From: Neopestalotiopsis rosae
Taxonomy: Eukaryota > Ascomycota > Sordariomycetes > Amphisphaeriales > Sporocadaceae
Direction: 5' to 3'
DNA length: 64,000 nt
Assembly: GCA_023078685.1 (NCBI GenBank)
Contig: JALGAS010000002.1
Span: 3,658,001-3,722,000 of the forward strand
Positions 25,894-37,365 of this stretch are shown in pieces (the first letter of the stretch is position 1; every line of letters begins with the position of its first letter). The notes beneath the pieces are model-generated. The model ran no database searches. It saw only the letters and a list, made by a program, of their open reading frames with translations, and had not been told where the DNA came from. Both the position numbers and the translations under genes were made by a program.

Positions 25894-26699
25894 CGACATC
25901 ATCATCATCAGCGTAGCGATTATTGTTTGGTATTGGGGGCCTATTGGAAGGCAATTGGCTATCTGGTTCTCATTTTTTTGTTTTTGGGCTTTTCATATAC
26001 CCCGACTGCGGTTGCAGCATTTCGAGCCTACGCTGCAATGAGATGAATGCATCATGTACTTTCTGTGAATGTGAAGAGTACCGAATCCCCAAGAGTATTT
26101 GGCTCTGTTATGTGTGTTCTGTGTGTTACATCACGTATACACAGCCTATATTATGGCAAGTGCCTTTCACCCAAGTGTCAAGCTGATGACTACGTACCCT
26201 TTGTGAGACTTAAAAAAGCAGTGAAGAAGGGCTTTGCTCGTAAAGATCACTTTGGACATCACGATGGCACTGATAACATCAGTACAGAGAGATAATGGTA
26301 CATCCAATACCCATTTGTCTTCGTTTCCAACTACTCCTTGCCAACAAACAGGTCACTCTCATAGACATGGAGTTCCATGCCTGTAAGAGCCTTGGGCAGC
26401 CGTTCTTGCATCAAGCGATCTATCAAGAAATTTTTTTAATTTTTTGGGGCTAATGAAACAAACGCTTCAAGCATTAAACAGCTAGAAGATTTGGATATGG
26501 TCAATTTTCAAGTAGTTTCATGTACGAAGGGAGAAGGTGCTTAGATCATGATCAACATTTGGCGCAGCGTTCCTTCTATGATACCTGACGAGCGGGTTTG
26601 CGCACGGACCATAACAGTTCTAGGGAGCTCCAAAATTTATGAATCGCCTATCAGGAACATTTTCGCCTTGCTGACCTCAGGCAACAGACATGCGTTCGC
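25894..26699. other. Intergenic
   Basis: Begins with a short CATCATCAT tract (25896-25910). It otherwise holds the 3' flank of the F-box gene and the upstream region of the AAA ATPase gene; no gene was seen. Confidence 0.45.
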
Positions 26700-29600
26700 A
26701 TGCTCAGATTGAGCATCAATTCCTTTCGAATGTATGCACAATGGGCGCGCGCGTTTCGCTCAGCGGCTTCCCTTCCTTCCACAGCCGCTCGCTTGCCGAC
26801 GCGACCGGTGGCTGCTGGCCCCTGTTTCCACTCCTCGGCACCCGTTCAAGCAGAGGCAGCGGCCGGCGGCGGTGCTAGCGAACCGAGCTCGAGTCCGAGT
26901 CCTCCGAACGATGAATCGCCCAATGGCAGTGACGACGCTCCAAAGAATGACGAGGGACGCAGCGACGATAGCAATGGCACGGCGAACCAAGAAACCGGCA
27001 AAGATGAAGACCTTTCCGGTGACAAGAGCATGAGCAATGGTGACGCCCGCGGCCGCGCCAGACGTTCCAATGGGACCCCGAGGTCTCGCACTACGAGATT
27101 AAAGGTGCCAGAGGAACTTCCAGCAGTAAATTTGCCCAAAGATTTCGCCGAGTGGCGGGTACATGGCAAGAAGTCAAATCAAGCCCGGTCGAAGCGAGCT
27201 TGGCATTTCCCTCTCAAACATGACCGGCCGCTACTATCCACGAGGCTCCCTCTGACCAAGGATCTCGACGAAGAAGAGCTTGAGAAACTTGCTCACCCAG
27301 AGTCGACAATAACGGAGAAAATGTCAACCTTGCATGACGAGAGTCCGGAGAGAAAAGCCTCCAGTCTTTCCAGTCTCGTAGGAATTTACAAGACCTCCAC
27401 AAGCCATGTGCCTGAAGCAGATTTGCGGGAGGTGGATGGCATTTGGACCGACATGTTTGAGCTCACTGCTTGGACCTCGGACGAAGTTGAGAACTTGAAG
27501 CAGAACACGAAATCGAAAATTGACAACAATGCTGAACCAGATTGGCTTGCTGAAGAGATAGAATTTGTATCCTTGCGAGGGACTGCCATGCTCATTGCAG
27601 CTTGCAATTCTACACTAGTCTCAATGGTAGAGCTAGACCTCCAGAGGGCAGTGGATGTCCATCTTCTCGAAGATCCATCAAAGGGTCTCATAAACTTGAT
27701 TGAGAGTCAAGATCCAGCAGAGATGGTCAAGACATATAATGTAGCGCAGTACCATGCACAAAGGGTGAAGCCTTCTAATATGGCACCTCCGGATCAGCAA
27801 TGGCTGCTCAAAAATGCTCTTGTTTCCAAATTGCCTCAACGACCATCTCTGGGCACTGTACACTACGACACAGTCTGCGAGGCGACTGCTTCTATTCGAG
27901 CAGACTTGAAAATGGTTCCGCCCAAGCACATTCGAGCCTCTGACATCAAGCGGCCCATCACTCTTCTCAACTTTGAGTACTATTCTGGCTATTTGTGGCC
28001 TCGGGTGATAATACGAGATATTGCAATGGAATTGGATGCCAACATGGTAACCATCCATGCTCCAGATCTGGCGTATGTGGCAGGAAAGTACCTTGGTCAG
28101 GATCCAATCCTGGCGCCGGGACCTCTTTCATTGCTCGGGTACAAGGCAGCCGAGAACGCAGGCAAGATACAACACCGGAAGGTCGAGCAATCCGATGACG
28201 ACTCTCGCACTGATATCCCCTTCTCCATCGTTATGCACGCGGAGAAACCAAAGAAGGAGGGCAAGAAGAACATTATGGATTACTTTCTCGGTGAGCCCAA
28301 CCGAGCCAGTAAAACAGACGAAAAGTGGAACGACCTCAAGGTGAATGCTGTCCTAGAACAGTTTGTCCTTGCTGCCGACACTCATCTTCCCGACGGCGCC
28401 GAGGCTGCTCAGAAACGTCCTCTGATTGTCCATATCCACGACTTCAACGCACTAAACATGGACGACGAGTGTGGCTCAGTAATAATGGGCAAACTGAGAA
28501 CGATCGTGGATGACTTGTGGGCAGCAGGAAGAGAGGTGGTCATTGTTGGCACTTGCTCGAGCTTAGGCGTTCCCTCGGCCTACAAGTCAGCCATGAAAGA
28601 GCTGCGCACGACGGAAAGAGTAATTGATTTTCATCTGCCGTCACCCAGAGTCCTAGAATCGGAACTGAATGCCACCGCTGCAGCCATAAGCTATCGTTCC
28701 AAATCGGACGACATCAAGACTTTGCTCAAGGTCGTTACGCAGAAGGAACATCTTACCGATAACAGCAGAAATATTTACCTGATGTTACAGAATCTGCTAC
28801 CTGATGGTGACTCAGAGCACCTCTTTAAACCAGAGTTCAAACTCACGAGCATGGATCCGGATCAATACCCTGCCTTCCTCTCAAAGAAGCTCTTGCCTGT
28901 GTCTGAGGCTTACCGAATTGCAAAGATCATGCATGGAATCAGAACTATCCACCCCAATCGCTCCATGCAAGCCATATTCGAGGATGCAATCCGGCTCGTC
29001 AAGTCCATTGACGATGCCCAAGGCCATCATGATGTGTCAGAAAAGGCTGAACCGGAAACCAAGAGCAACACCATGAACGACCCGGGCCGATCTGCGACAG
29101 ATTACGAAAAAAGGTTCTTGTCGCAGATAGTGGATCCCAAGAATTTGCGAACCACATTCAACGATATACATGCTCCAGCCGAGACATTAGATTCCATCAA
29201 GATGCTGACGCAACTATCTCTCTTGCGACCAGAGGCATTCGCGTATGGTGTCTTGGCTACAGACAGAATTCCTGGCTGTTTGCTCTATGGCCCGCCTGGC
29301 ACGGGCAAGACTCTTCTTGCAAAGGCCGTAGCAAAGGAGAGCGGTGCAAACATGATTGAGGTTTCTGGCGCGAGCATCAACCAAATGTACGTAGGCGAGA
29401 GCGAAAAGAACATTAGGGCGCTTTTCAGCATGGCCAAGAAGAAGGAACCCCTAGTCATCTTCATCGACGAAGCCGACGCGCTGCTGGGTGCCCGCGGAGG
29501 CCGCAACGACGCGGCGGGACGCCGAGACGTCATCAACCAGTTCCTACGCGAGTGGGACGGCATGGAAGCCTCAAAGGCCTTCATCATGGTGGCCACGAAC

Positions 29601-30092
29601 CGCCCCTTTGACCTCGACGAGGCCGTGCTGCGGCGCCTCCCGCGCAAGCTGCTCGTGGACCTCCCCCTCGAGGGCGACCGCGCTGCCATTCTCAAGATCC
29701 ACCTCAAGATGGAGAAGCTCGACGACACCGTCTCCATTGAGCAGATCGCCAAGCGCACCCCGCTCTACTCTGGCTCCGACCTCAAGAACGTGTGCGTGGC
29801 CGCCGCCATGGCCGCCGTCAAGGAGGAGCTCGAGGCCTCGGAAAAGCACACGGGCCCGGGCCCCTACGTCTGGCCCGAGAAGCGCGTCCTCAACGCGCGG
29901 CACTTTGAAAAGGCCCTGGCCGAGATACCCGCCAGCGTCAGCGAGGACATGGCCACGCTCAGCGCCATCAAAAAGTTCGACGAGCGCTACGGGGAGAAGA
30001 AGACGCGCCGCAAACGCCGTGGCATGGGCTTCGAGGTTGTTCCCGAGGCTACGGATTCCCACGAGGCCAGAGTCAGGAGTGCGGACAAGTAG
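26700..30092 (+). CDS. Mitochondrial AAA+ ATPase, Msp1/ATAD1-like
   Basis: A single exon of 1130 aa. The N terminus MLRLSINSFRMYAQWARAFR followed by Ala/Ser/Arg-rich sequence is a mitochondrial presequence, then an acidic disordered region to about residue 130. A middle part (about 415-660) looks like a worn AAA module: ITLLNFEYYSGYLWPRVIIR and PLIVHIHDFNALNMDDE are present, but no Walker A. The C-terminal AAA domain is intact: IPGCLLYGPPGTGKTLLAKA, NQMYVGESEKNIRALF, Walker B LVIFIDEADALLGARGG, sensor IMVATNRPFDLDEAVLRR, and PLYSGSDLKNVC. The core resembles Msp1/ATAD1/spastin ATPases, which pull proteins from membranes, but the length and presequence suggest a separate matrix or inner-membrane form. 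Base composition rises in GC toward the 3' end. The substrate is unknown. Confidence 0.88.
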   Translation: MLRLSINSFRMYAQWARAFRSAASLPSTAARLPTRPVAAGPCFHSSAPVQAEAAAGGGASEPSSSPSPPNDESPNGSDDAPKNDEGRSDDSNGTANQETGKDEDLSGDKSMSNGDARGRARRSNGTPRSRTTRLKVPEELPAVNLPKDFAEWRVHGKKSNQARSKRAWHFPLKHDRPLLSTRLPLTKDLDEEELEKLAHPESTITEKMSTLHDESPERKASSLSSLVGIYKTSTSHVPEADLREVDGIWTDMFELTAWTSDEVENLKQNTKSKIDNNAEPDWLAEEIEFVSLRGTAMLIAACNSTLVSMVELDLQRAVDVHLLEDPSKGLINLIESQDPAEMVKTYNVAQYHAQRVKPSNMAPPDQQWLLKNALVSKLPQRPSLGTVHYDTVCEATASIRADLKMVPPKHIRASDIKRPITLLNFEYYSGYLWPRVIIRDIAMELDANMVTIHAPDLAYVAGKYLGQDPILAPGPLSLLGYKAAENAGKIQHRKVEQSDDDSRTDIPFSIVMHAEKPKKEGKKNIMDYFLGEPNRASKTDEKWNDLKVNAVLEQFVLAADTHLPDGAEAAQKRPLIVHIHDFNALNMDDECGSVIMGKLRTIVDDLWAAGREVVIVGTCSSLGVPSAYKSAMKELRTTERVIDFHLPSPRVLESELNATAAAISYRSKSDDIKTLLKVVTQKEHLTDNSRNIYLMLQNLLPDGDSEHLFKPEFKLTSMDPDQYPAFLSKKLLPVSEAYRIAKIMHGIRTIHPNRSMQAIFEDAIRLVKSIDDAQGHHDVSEKAEPETKSNTMNDPGRSATDYEKRFLSQIVDPKNLRTTFNDIHAPAETLDSIKMLTQLSLLRPEAFAYGVLATDRIPGCLLYGPPGTGKTLLAKAVAKESGANMIEVSGASINQMYVGESEKNIRALFSMAKKKEPLVIFIDEADALLGARGGRNDAAGRRDVINQFLREWDGMEASKAFIMVATNRPFDLDEAVLRRLPRKLLVDLPLEGDRAAILKIHLKMEKLDDTVSIEQIAKRTPLYSGSDLKNVCVAAAMAAVKEELEASEKHTGPGPYVWPEKRVLNARHFEKALAEIPASVSEDMATLSAIKKFDERYGEKKTRRKRRGMGFEVVPEATDSHEARVRSADK

Positions 30093-30714
30093 TGAAAGAA
30101 AGTGGGCAAAAAAGACAGAAGTTCTCCACTTGTATATCAGTGTATATAATCAAACTGTAAGATAGACAAGATCATAACGACAAAACCGTCTAGAGTCGTT
30201 TTTATGATTAACAGTTCCTACGTGGTTGCCTGAGATCAACTACAAGCATTATTTACTCCTATGTCCCAGAACATTGGTTGATTCCCCTGACGTAGACTAT
30301 TTTGCGAAATCCACACCAGCTCATCTTTGGTCGTTTGGCTGTTTGATTCTCACCTTGTTTTTTTCTTTCATAATCTGCTACTAGCGAAATTGATCTTGTT
30401 CCTCTTCTTTTTCTTTTCTCCCTCTCTCCATACATAATCTTGGGTCAAAGCTGATTCAGAATACTAGAACAAAGACCTTTGGAAGTTATTTATTCAGTTT
30501 TGTTCTATTGCTGGTCTAGGGATGTAAGATTTGCCAATCTCAACGTGTGGTATTGCCCAGACTGCGTTGCGCTGATGTGGTGTCCTGAAATAGCGGATAT
30601 ACCAAGCTTTCGATATAACAACATGCATCTGTTTCATCTCCCATCATGTGCAGAGCTTCCGATCCTAATCCTCCACTCATCACCGTGGACCGCCAATGAC
30701 AAGCCAAGGACGCC
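30093..30714. other. Intergenic between convergent genes
   Basis: 3' flanks of the AAA ATPase (plus) and SUZ12 (minus) genes. Contains a T/C-rich tract at about 30355-30425. No gene was seen. Confidence 0.5.
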
Positions 30715-32898
30715 TTAACAGCACTTGTTACAATGCCAATTCGGGTCAGACACATCTTGTTTTGCTTGATATTCCATGCAATAATCATGGTAATAAGGAG
30801 TTTCGCAATCCTGTAATTGAGTCAGCAAAGCCGTGGTCCCGAGCGAGACGAAGAGTTGAAATCACTAACCAGGTTTGCGCATATCAGCTGACTAGATGTG
30901 GTTGCGACTATTTGGCCGCAGATACCACAACCTGCCTTGCTCGTATAGGCTTGCGATGTCACCCGTAAACCTTGTGCTGCCGCCGAGTTTTCCTGTGCTT
31001 CCGGTTTGCTATGCCGCAAAATTTCCACAGCCTCGCTGATTATATCCTTGTCTAGGAGTTCGCGTCCGTTCAGATAAGCCAAATGCTTGAGTGCTTCATG
31101 CATACGTGATTGTGATGCTAGCAACCAGGAAGCCTTCTCTTCGATGAATTCCAGATAAGTGTCTTTCAGGTAGGGTGCTGCGGTCGCTTTGCGCCCAAAA
31201 AGAAAAGCATCCCACTCTACAATATACTCCTTCTCGTCTGGGTCAACATCGGTGTACTCCATGATTGTGTCTCTATGCTTCTGTAGAAGCCACGTATTGT
31301 TGATGACGGGCTCATCGATTTGGGAGAGAGGCTCTAAGACGGCTTTGCTGAGACGATCGTACATTGGTTGTACCGTTTCTGGAACTACGTGTTGTTTTGC
31401 TGACGTTGCGGCTTCGGAGCTACGCTTCTTCAGATTTCTGTCATTATACCCAACTCCAGAGAAACGATTGCTTTGGGGAACTTACCGACGCTGATCGACG
31501 ACTTCTCAATGATCTTGAGGGCGAATTGTTTGTTGGTGATTCAAGCTTTCGAGCTTCTGCAGTCGCTCTTCGGGTTGCCCTTGGAGTCAACTGCTCGCTT
31601 TGAGAAACAACAATGTGCCACCCGTCTTTGGGGGAGAAATCCGTTGCGATTTTCCATTCTGAGTGATCCACCATGTGCTTTTGGAGCTGCTTAATGTTGT
31701 CATGAGGGAAATAGCAATAAATACAATGCCAATGATCGAGCGTTGCACGTTTTCCGTCAGGCAGTATCCATGTGACGCGACCTGAATCTACTGGCTTGGC
31801 TTCATTGGTACCCTTTATCTTGGCGTCCTTCCGTTTTTTCCGCTCCTTCATTTCCCTGCCACGGGCTTTGTCGCTGAGCATCTTTAAGTTGTAAACTTGC
31901 TTCTCGCCTCTCATTCTTAGAGATCTGCTGGGGGTGACAGCTTCTTCTTCTTCTTCGTCGCCGTCTTCGTCGTCTGCGGCATCATCTTCGTCATCGTGGT
32001 CAATTTTGTTGACCACAATACCAGTCCGCCCATTGACATGCTCTGTCTTGAGAGGTGCTAAAACGTCTCCGAGTTCCTGGCCAGGTTGCCCACTGTTAAG
32101 GGCAGCCCATCGCAAATCGGTTTGCATCACCAGATCCGTCGGGATCTCATTGGCGCCGTGAGACTTTCTAAGCACAACGGGTGTGCTCAAACGTGGCTTG
32201 GAGTAAGCGTACGAATGTGTCGACGAAAAAGTCCATTGCTGTGAGCGCGGCGCAGACGATTTGGGCAATAAGTCAAAGGGAGGCCAATTTGGGTCGCCAA
32301 CAGACTCCAGCTCAGTGTTTATCAGGTATGAGTCCGCGAGCATGAAGTTCTGGGAGTCCTCACGCATGACATAGAGCTTTTCAGCGCCCACAACGAAAGG
32401 CTGCGATAGATGAACCCTGCCTTGGCTCGAATACCCATCACGATCGCAAGTAACCCTGATCTCGCAGGGCTGACTATCGCAGTAAATTGGGCGCGAGGGG
32501 CCTGATGAGGTCCCGCTGGAGATGGTGAGCCTGCAACGTGCTTGTACGATTCTGGTTGATGCATTCTTCTTCACTGGCGAGCCGTTGCCGTGCAGTAGTC
32601 CATTGACCCCTGGATCCGGGTCGGCGACATGCCCTACAGTCAGAACCTGAAAGCGAAGAGTCCTAGTATAGCCTTGAGAAGGATCGCTGAATAAAGGGCC
32701 AACCGAAGCAAAGATGCCAGGGTCTGTCGAGTCTTCTGCAATGCGGCGACGCTTTGCCGCACGAGGCCCATCGTCATCTGGAGTAGACTTTTGTGTAGCG
32801 GCCAGCATGTCCACCGCACTTCGCCAAAATCTGCTAAAGAAGGGCGATTCGTGCTTGTAGGGCAGTGGCGACGTCATGTTGACAGGATTTATGCTCAT
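30715..32898 (-). CDS. SUZ12: Polycomb PRC2 subunit SUZ12, with C-terminal PHD finger
   Basis: Three exons on the minus strand: 31486-32898, 30870 to about 31427, and 30715-30810, about 688 aa. Exon 1 contains a C2H2 zinc finger, HWHCIYCYFPHDNIKQLQKH, preceded by an acidic tract and a basic KERKKRKDAK stretch. Exon 2 holds the VEFS box: MYDRLSKAVLEPLSQIDEPV, INNTWLLQKHRDTIMEYTDV and EYIVEWDAFL. The VEFS box binds the methyltransferase subunit, so the protein should help deposit H3K27 methylation in the nucleus. A 59-nt intron (30811-30869, GTTAGT to TTACAG) leads to a last exon. Together exons 2 and 3 encode C-x2-C-x12-C-x4-C-x5-H-x2-C-x15-C-x2-C with Trp two residues before the seventh ligand, a complete PHD pattern. 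The exon 1/2 acceptor is not certain: the nearest GACAG breaks frame, while CTGAAG keeps it. Confidence 0.88.
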
Positions 32899-34992
32899 TC
32901 AAGGTTGCAACCTGGACAGAAATGATTGTAGTTCTGACAATGAGTTCCACTCAGACTATCCCCGTTGTGCTCCAGAATGATCGACGCGCATGTTAAAAAG
33001 AGTGATACAAAGTGAGTCGGCATGAATTCTGAAAAACTCGTAGGCGCCTGGAGCAGTGGACAAGAACGAATTGGATGAACGGGCCGAAGGTGATGGCGGT
33101 GCAGTGGACGGCGATTGAAACCTTTTTTCCTCCCCTTCGAGCATGAGAAGGAGAAGGAAGTTCAAGGCACTTGACCAGCGCCGAGAGACACAGATACTCC
33201 TAGTGTAGCTCTGCAACCGACACGCGCCGGGCAAACCTACATGGGGCAATCGTACGACGTCCTCAGTGTGACTCGAAAATGTGCATCCGGTGCTGTCGTT
33301 GTTGTGGGCGCGGAAATCCGGTGCTGACTGCCCTCAAGAAAATCGCAAAAACAGTCAATTGCGCACCTTCCACCGGATGCCCGTTGACAAACAAGAGCAG
33401 ACGCGTGCCTTCCTTCCGTGTATTTTAGTGTAGAGTCCGGAGCGTTGCACCAGACCACACTAGTTGCAGTACGTACCAATGATGCTAGCCCCCGTACGTA
33501 TGTACCCTGGTCCCAAAAGAAGGAAAGACCCACCTTCGCAGGACAAAGCGGCGCTGAAGAATCTTGATTCGCTTCAGAATATTTACCTCTCTGAAATACT
33601 GTTGTCTTGAGTATACGCATCAAAATGATAGAAAATAGAACAAATTTTAAAGTTGAATATGCAATCTTTCGAGATACAATTTGGTATCGAAGGTATTGGC
33701 TTAAATTCATCTCCGTAATCATGTTAAGGGAAGATCTGTGGTGAGTTCTCAAAGGTTCCGAGGACGGATATATATTCTCATGGCTTTCCTTCAGTGTAAC
33801 AAACAGTATGTATCTGCTCAGATTTGTCACCCCAGCATAAACAGGGAAGCTTGGAAAGTCACCCCCCACTGGAAGCTGCTTGGGTTTTCTAGTGTAGATT
33901 CATACATGGCTCAGAGCCTCAGATCTGGGGTCGATGCCTTATCTTGGTCAATTGCACTCTCAAAAGTCTTGATTATCACCCGTACCGTGTCTCTGTCTCA
34001 GCCGCGAAATCAGTGCCTGAGGAAGCATCTTCTCGGGCCAGATACTTATAGCTCACGATTGTCTGGAGTCATCAATACTTGGTCATTGTATCAATCACGT
34101 TTCAATGATCGTTTCTTCAACACCCTGCCCATATGGAGCTGGCTGTCCTTTACTCTCGCTGGCCAGCGCGTCCTTTGCTACAGCAATTCCGAATCATGAT
34201 GTCCAATTCTGCTTGGCTCTTGTGAAGAACTCGCAAATCGAATGATACATGCATGTGTACGTGCTTCTCCTAAGAGGGTGCATTGCGTTACATCAAGCCA
34301 GACCCGAGACCCAGATGGAGCTCGAGGTGACAGCAGTTGATATAAAGGCATCGATTCGAGGGACTTGTCAAGTTGCTGTGTACTTGAAGGTTTGACGAAA
34401 GCCCCAAAACGGCAGAGTATTCTACTGATGTCAGGCTTATGACGCAAGATCACAATCATCTACAGAATACTCGAGCAACATCCAGGAATTGCATTATTGT
34501 CTTGTCTCGCGCAAGAGCCGCAACACTTACTGTGGATGTACCATGTTACGGTACGTCAAGTAGTACTTCATGTTGTGCGTGCTCGAGACACGGACCCACT
34601 TACCTCTTATCGAATGTCCGCGCCAACCCGATAACTAATTTAGCGCCAATGCAAGGGCGCCGAAGCTCGAGTGCACATCGTCATCGCCCTTCATCTCTCT
34701 GGACTGGTGCTTGTGAATTTGATGTGTGCCTCTGCTTTTGCGCCGACACGAATATTACCGATTTGGCCATCAATGCAGCAAAAATTGTCTGTTGCATAGC
34801 CGCGCAACTTACGGGCATCACATTTGTCCCAACAAATCCCACTTTTGCAGCTGCACGGCTTTCTGACATCTATAATTCATGCCGACGCGTCGTCCATGTT
34901 TCACTGGCCCTCGCCTGCTGTGAAAGCGAGCGTAACATGACCACTCCAGGCTAGCAACTCCCTAAACACCGTCTGCGAAAGAATATTCGACC
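32899..34992. other. Intergenic, divergent region, no supported gene
   Basis: About 2.1 kb between the SUZ12 start and the F-box/LRR start, which are divergent. ORFs of up to 210 codons occur at 33237-33869 (minus) and 34439-34954 (plus), but their translations look random and no domain is visible. Confidence 0.45.
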
Positions 34993-37365
34993 ATGGACTC
35001 CGATGAGTTCAGCGATGAGAGTCCACCACAGCCGTCACGTCAAATGCCCCGGCGGGCAGCCAAGCAGGAGAAGCTTAGGGATCCCGTCCGCATAACTCGA
35101 TCCTCTGCCGCGCGCGTCCCGCGCGGCTCGGCCTCTGACACCCAGCTTTCGTCTGCCGATGTGGTCTTGCTCAGCGACGATTCCGACAATGACGACGACG
35201 ACGACGACGACGACCAAACAGACGAATTTGCCATAACACACAGTGGACGAAAGCGCAAGACGTCTCAATTGCTCACTGCTGCTGCCAAGCGCCCACGTCG
35301 ATCTAAGGGGTCCAGTCAAGCTGAACCATCCCGCCGTGGCGGTCGTCCAAAGTCTCGAACCTCACCGCGCCAGAAAACGTCGCAGAAGGATATAATTGGC
35401 ACTGAAGTATCCGATGGTCTTGTTCTTGAGGGCGACTGGCAACATCTACCGGAGCTGATATGGTAGGTTGGAAGTATAGGGAATCCTGACTTCTTTATTT
35501 CCCAATTCTTATTTCTTATAATAAATTTCAGCAATGTTTGTTCCACGGCGCAAGTTGTAGGGAAATGCTGAGGGTGTTCTTGCTGCTCTGAGGCATTGTG
35601 TCATCAAGTTTCGGAGGCTAATTTCAATGGATAATTCAGGGATATCATATTCGACTTCGTCGCTGCACCGATTGGTATTCTGGCGGCTCATCAAGAAGAT
35701 GTCAGTACCGCGATCCTGACGCTGTGCAACGCGACCAGAGCGTCCAAGATCCTAGTTGAACCTGCCCTCAGAGCTCGTTACAAATGTGTCCATCTCAAGA
35801 CATTTGGCGCCGCACAACATATCAGTGCGACGCTAGGAATGGATCACGAACAGACGGCCTTTCGAATGAGATATCGCACTAAAATTGAGACTTTGCGAAT
35901 TGAAATTGGAGAAACACTGAGCAAAAGAGTCCAGGGACAATACATTAATCTGTGGGAACTCATACGGCACTTGCCCAGGCTCATGGACGTGGAACTGTAT
36001 CATCATCTGGATCTTCTCTACAAGAGAGATGATCTCGAGGCAAATGTGCGCTGGAAGTATCCACCGGAACTCTTTGAGGCCCTCGAATTTGTCCCTGGCG
36101 AGAACGAGACTGGCGATTATTCCAAGAAGGCACCTGTGGAATTGAGAAGCTGGACTTGGAGTTCACGATTGGCTGGCGACATGTGCTCGCTAGAGAATAT
36201 GGCCAGCATACACCAAATGCCGAGCTTCTCTACTCTGCGCAAGCTCACCTTCCTCAATTACCAGGTGCCCTCTCTAGGGACAAAGGTTGGTGACGACGCC
36301 GCGCTGGCTTTGGATCTCCCAGATATACAGAGATTGGCATCAGCCGTCTGTTTGTTACCGCAGCTTCAACACTTGGCATTCAAGTCTTCGACCATCGTAA
36401 ATGGCCACCTTTTGGGGCTCTTGCCCAAGTCTCTACAGCATCTTGAGCTCCACGATTGCTACGATATCACAGCTGAGGCTCTTCAAGAGTTCCTCTTGAC
36501 CCATGGCCACCACATGCAGCAACTTACACTTGATCACTGTCGCGCCCTCAACCTGGACTTTCTCAGTGTGCTACGAGATGCATGTCCCAGTTTGACACAT
36601 CTGAGCATGGATCTTCGATACTTTCGTTACATTGAAAGCTACCCTGACAATAACCCCGATTACGCTGAATTGTTAGGCTCAGAATTTCCCCCTACATGGC
36701 CACGAACACTTCAGTATCTGAACATACAGTCAATGCGTTTCGAAGGTCAAACTCCTTTGGATTCAGCCACGACTCTTCTAAGAAGTCTGGTCGTCAGTGC
36801 TTCGGCATTGCCCAACCTACGCCATTTGACGTTGAGGGCTTCTGTCAATGTATCGAGGAACGAACGCTACAAATTTCGCGAAACATGGGTCTCGAGGTTG
36901 GAAAGGATCTTCAAAAGAGAATCACCAGAGCCTAAAAAGACTGCTCGCCGGACATTCACCATTCCTATTCAGACTGTCAACATGAAGGGTAGCCATGGCA
37001 GTCCAGTGACCCCTGCTCGTCGCAGTACCCGCATCGCAGATCGTCCGCCGTCGCCCCCCACCCCCGGTGACATCTTTGCGTCAATCAGCAAAAGGGAGGA
37101 AAAGATAGTTCAGCGTTTGAGGAAGGAAAGCAAGCGATTACGAGTTTCCAGTAAGGGTTATCACGCTGATAATGAGGAAAGTGAGGATGAGCTGTCGGTC
37201 AGTGGATCGGGGTCTACACCATCGACACCGATGTACAAACAACGACTTTGTGATGTTGTGGATATCCAAATCGACAATCAGAAAATCACTGAGCACCACT
37301 ATACGGAGAACGATTTCCTCGATTCTCCTCCCGATGATGACGATGATGAGGAGTATGAGGACTGA
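34993..37365 (+). CDS. F-box/leucine-rich-repeat protein
   Basis: Two exons, 34993-35462 and 35640-37365, joined by a 177-nt intron (GTAGGT to ATTCAG), 731 aa. The first exon is basic and acidic low-complexity sequence with an Asp run from GAC repeats (about 35194-35213) and HSGRKRKTSQLL, a likely nuclear signal. Across the junction reads LEGDWQHLPELIWDIIFDFV, an F-box-like helix, then ILTLCNATRASKILVEPALR. The middle has leucine-rich repeats: LPQLQHLAFKSS, PKSLQHLELHDCYDITAEAL, MQQLTLDHCRALNLDFLS, PSLTHLSMDLRYF and LPNLRHLTLRA. The C terminus is basic then ends in an acidic DDDDDEEYED tail. It is probably an SCF substrate receptor, or a Rad7/Amn1-like LRR protein. The target is unknown. Confidence 0.8.

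Noticed and set aside
33237..33869. 210-codon minus ORF.
   Set aside because: Random-looking composition, no domain, no conserved-looking block.
34439..34954. 171-codon plus ORF before the F-box/LRR gene.
   Set aside because: Cys/Ser/Arg-rich random translation and no recognisable motif; probably promoter and leader.
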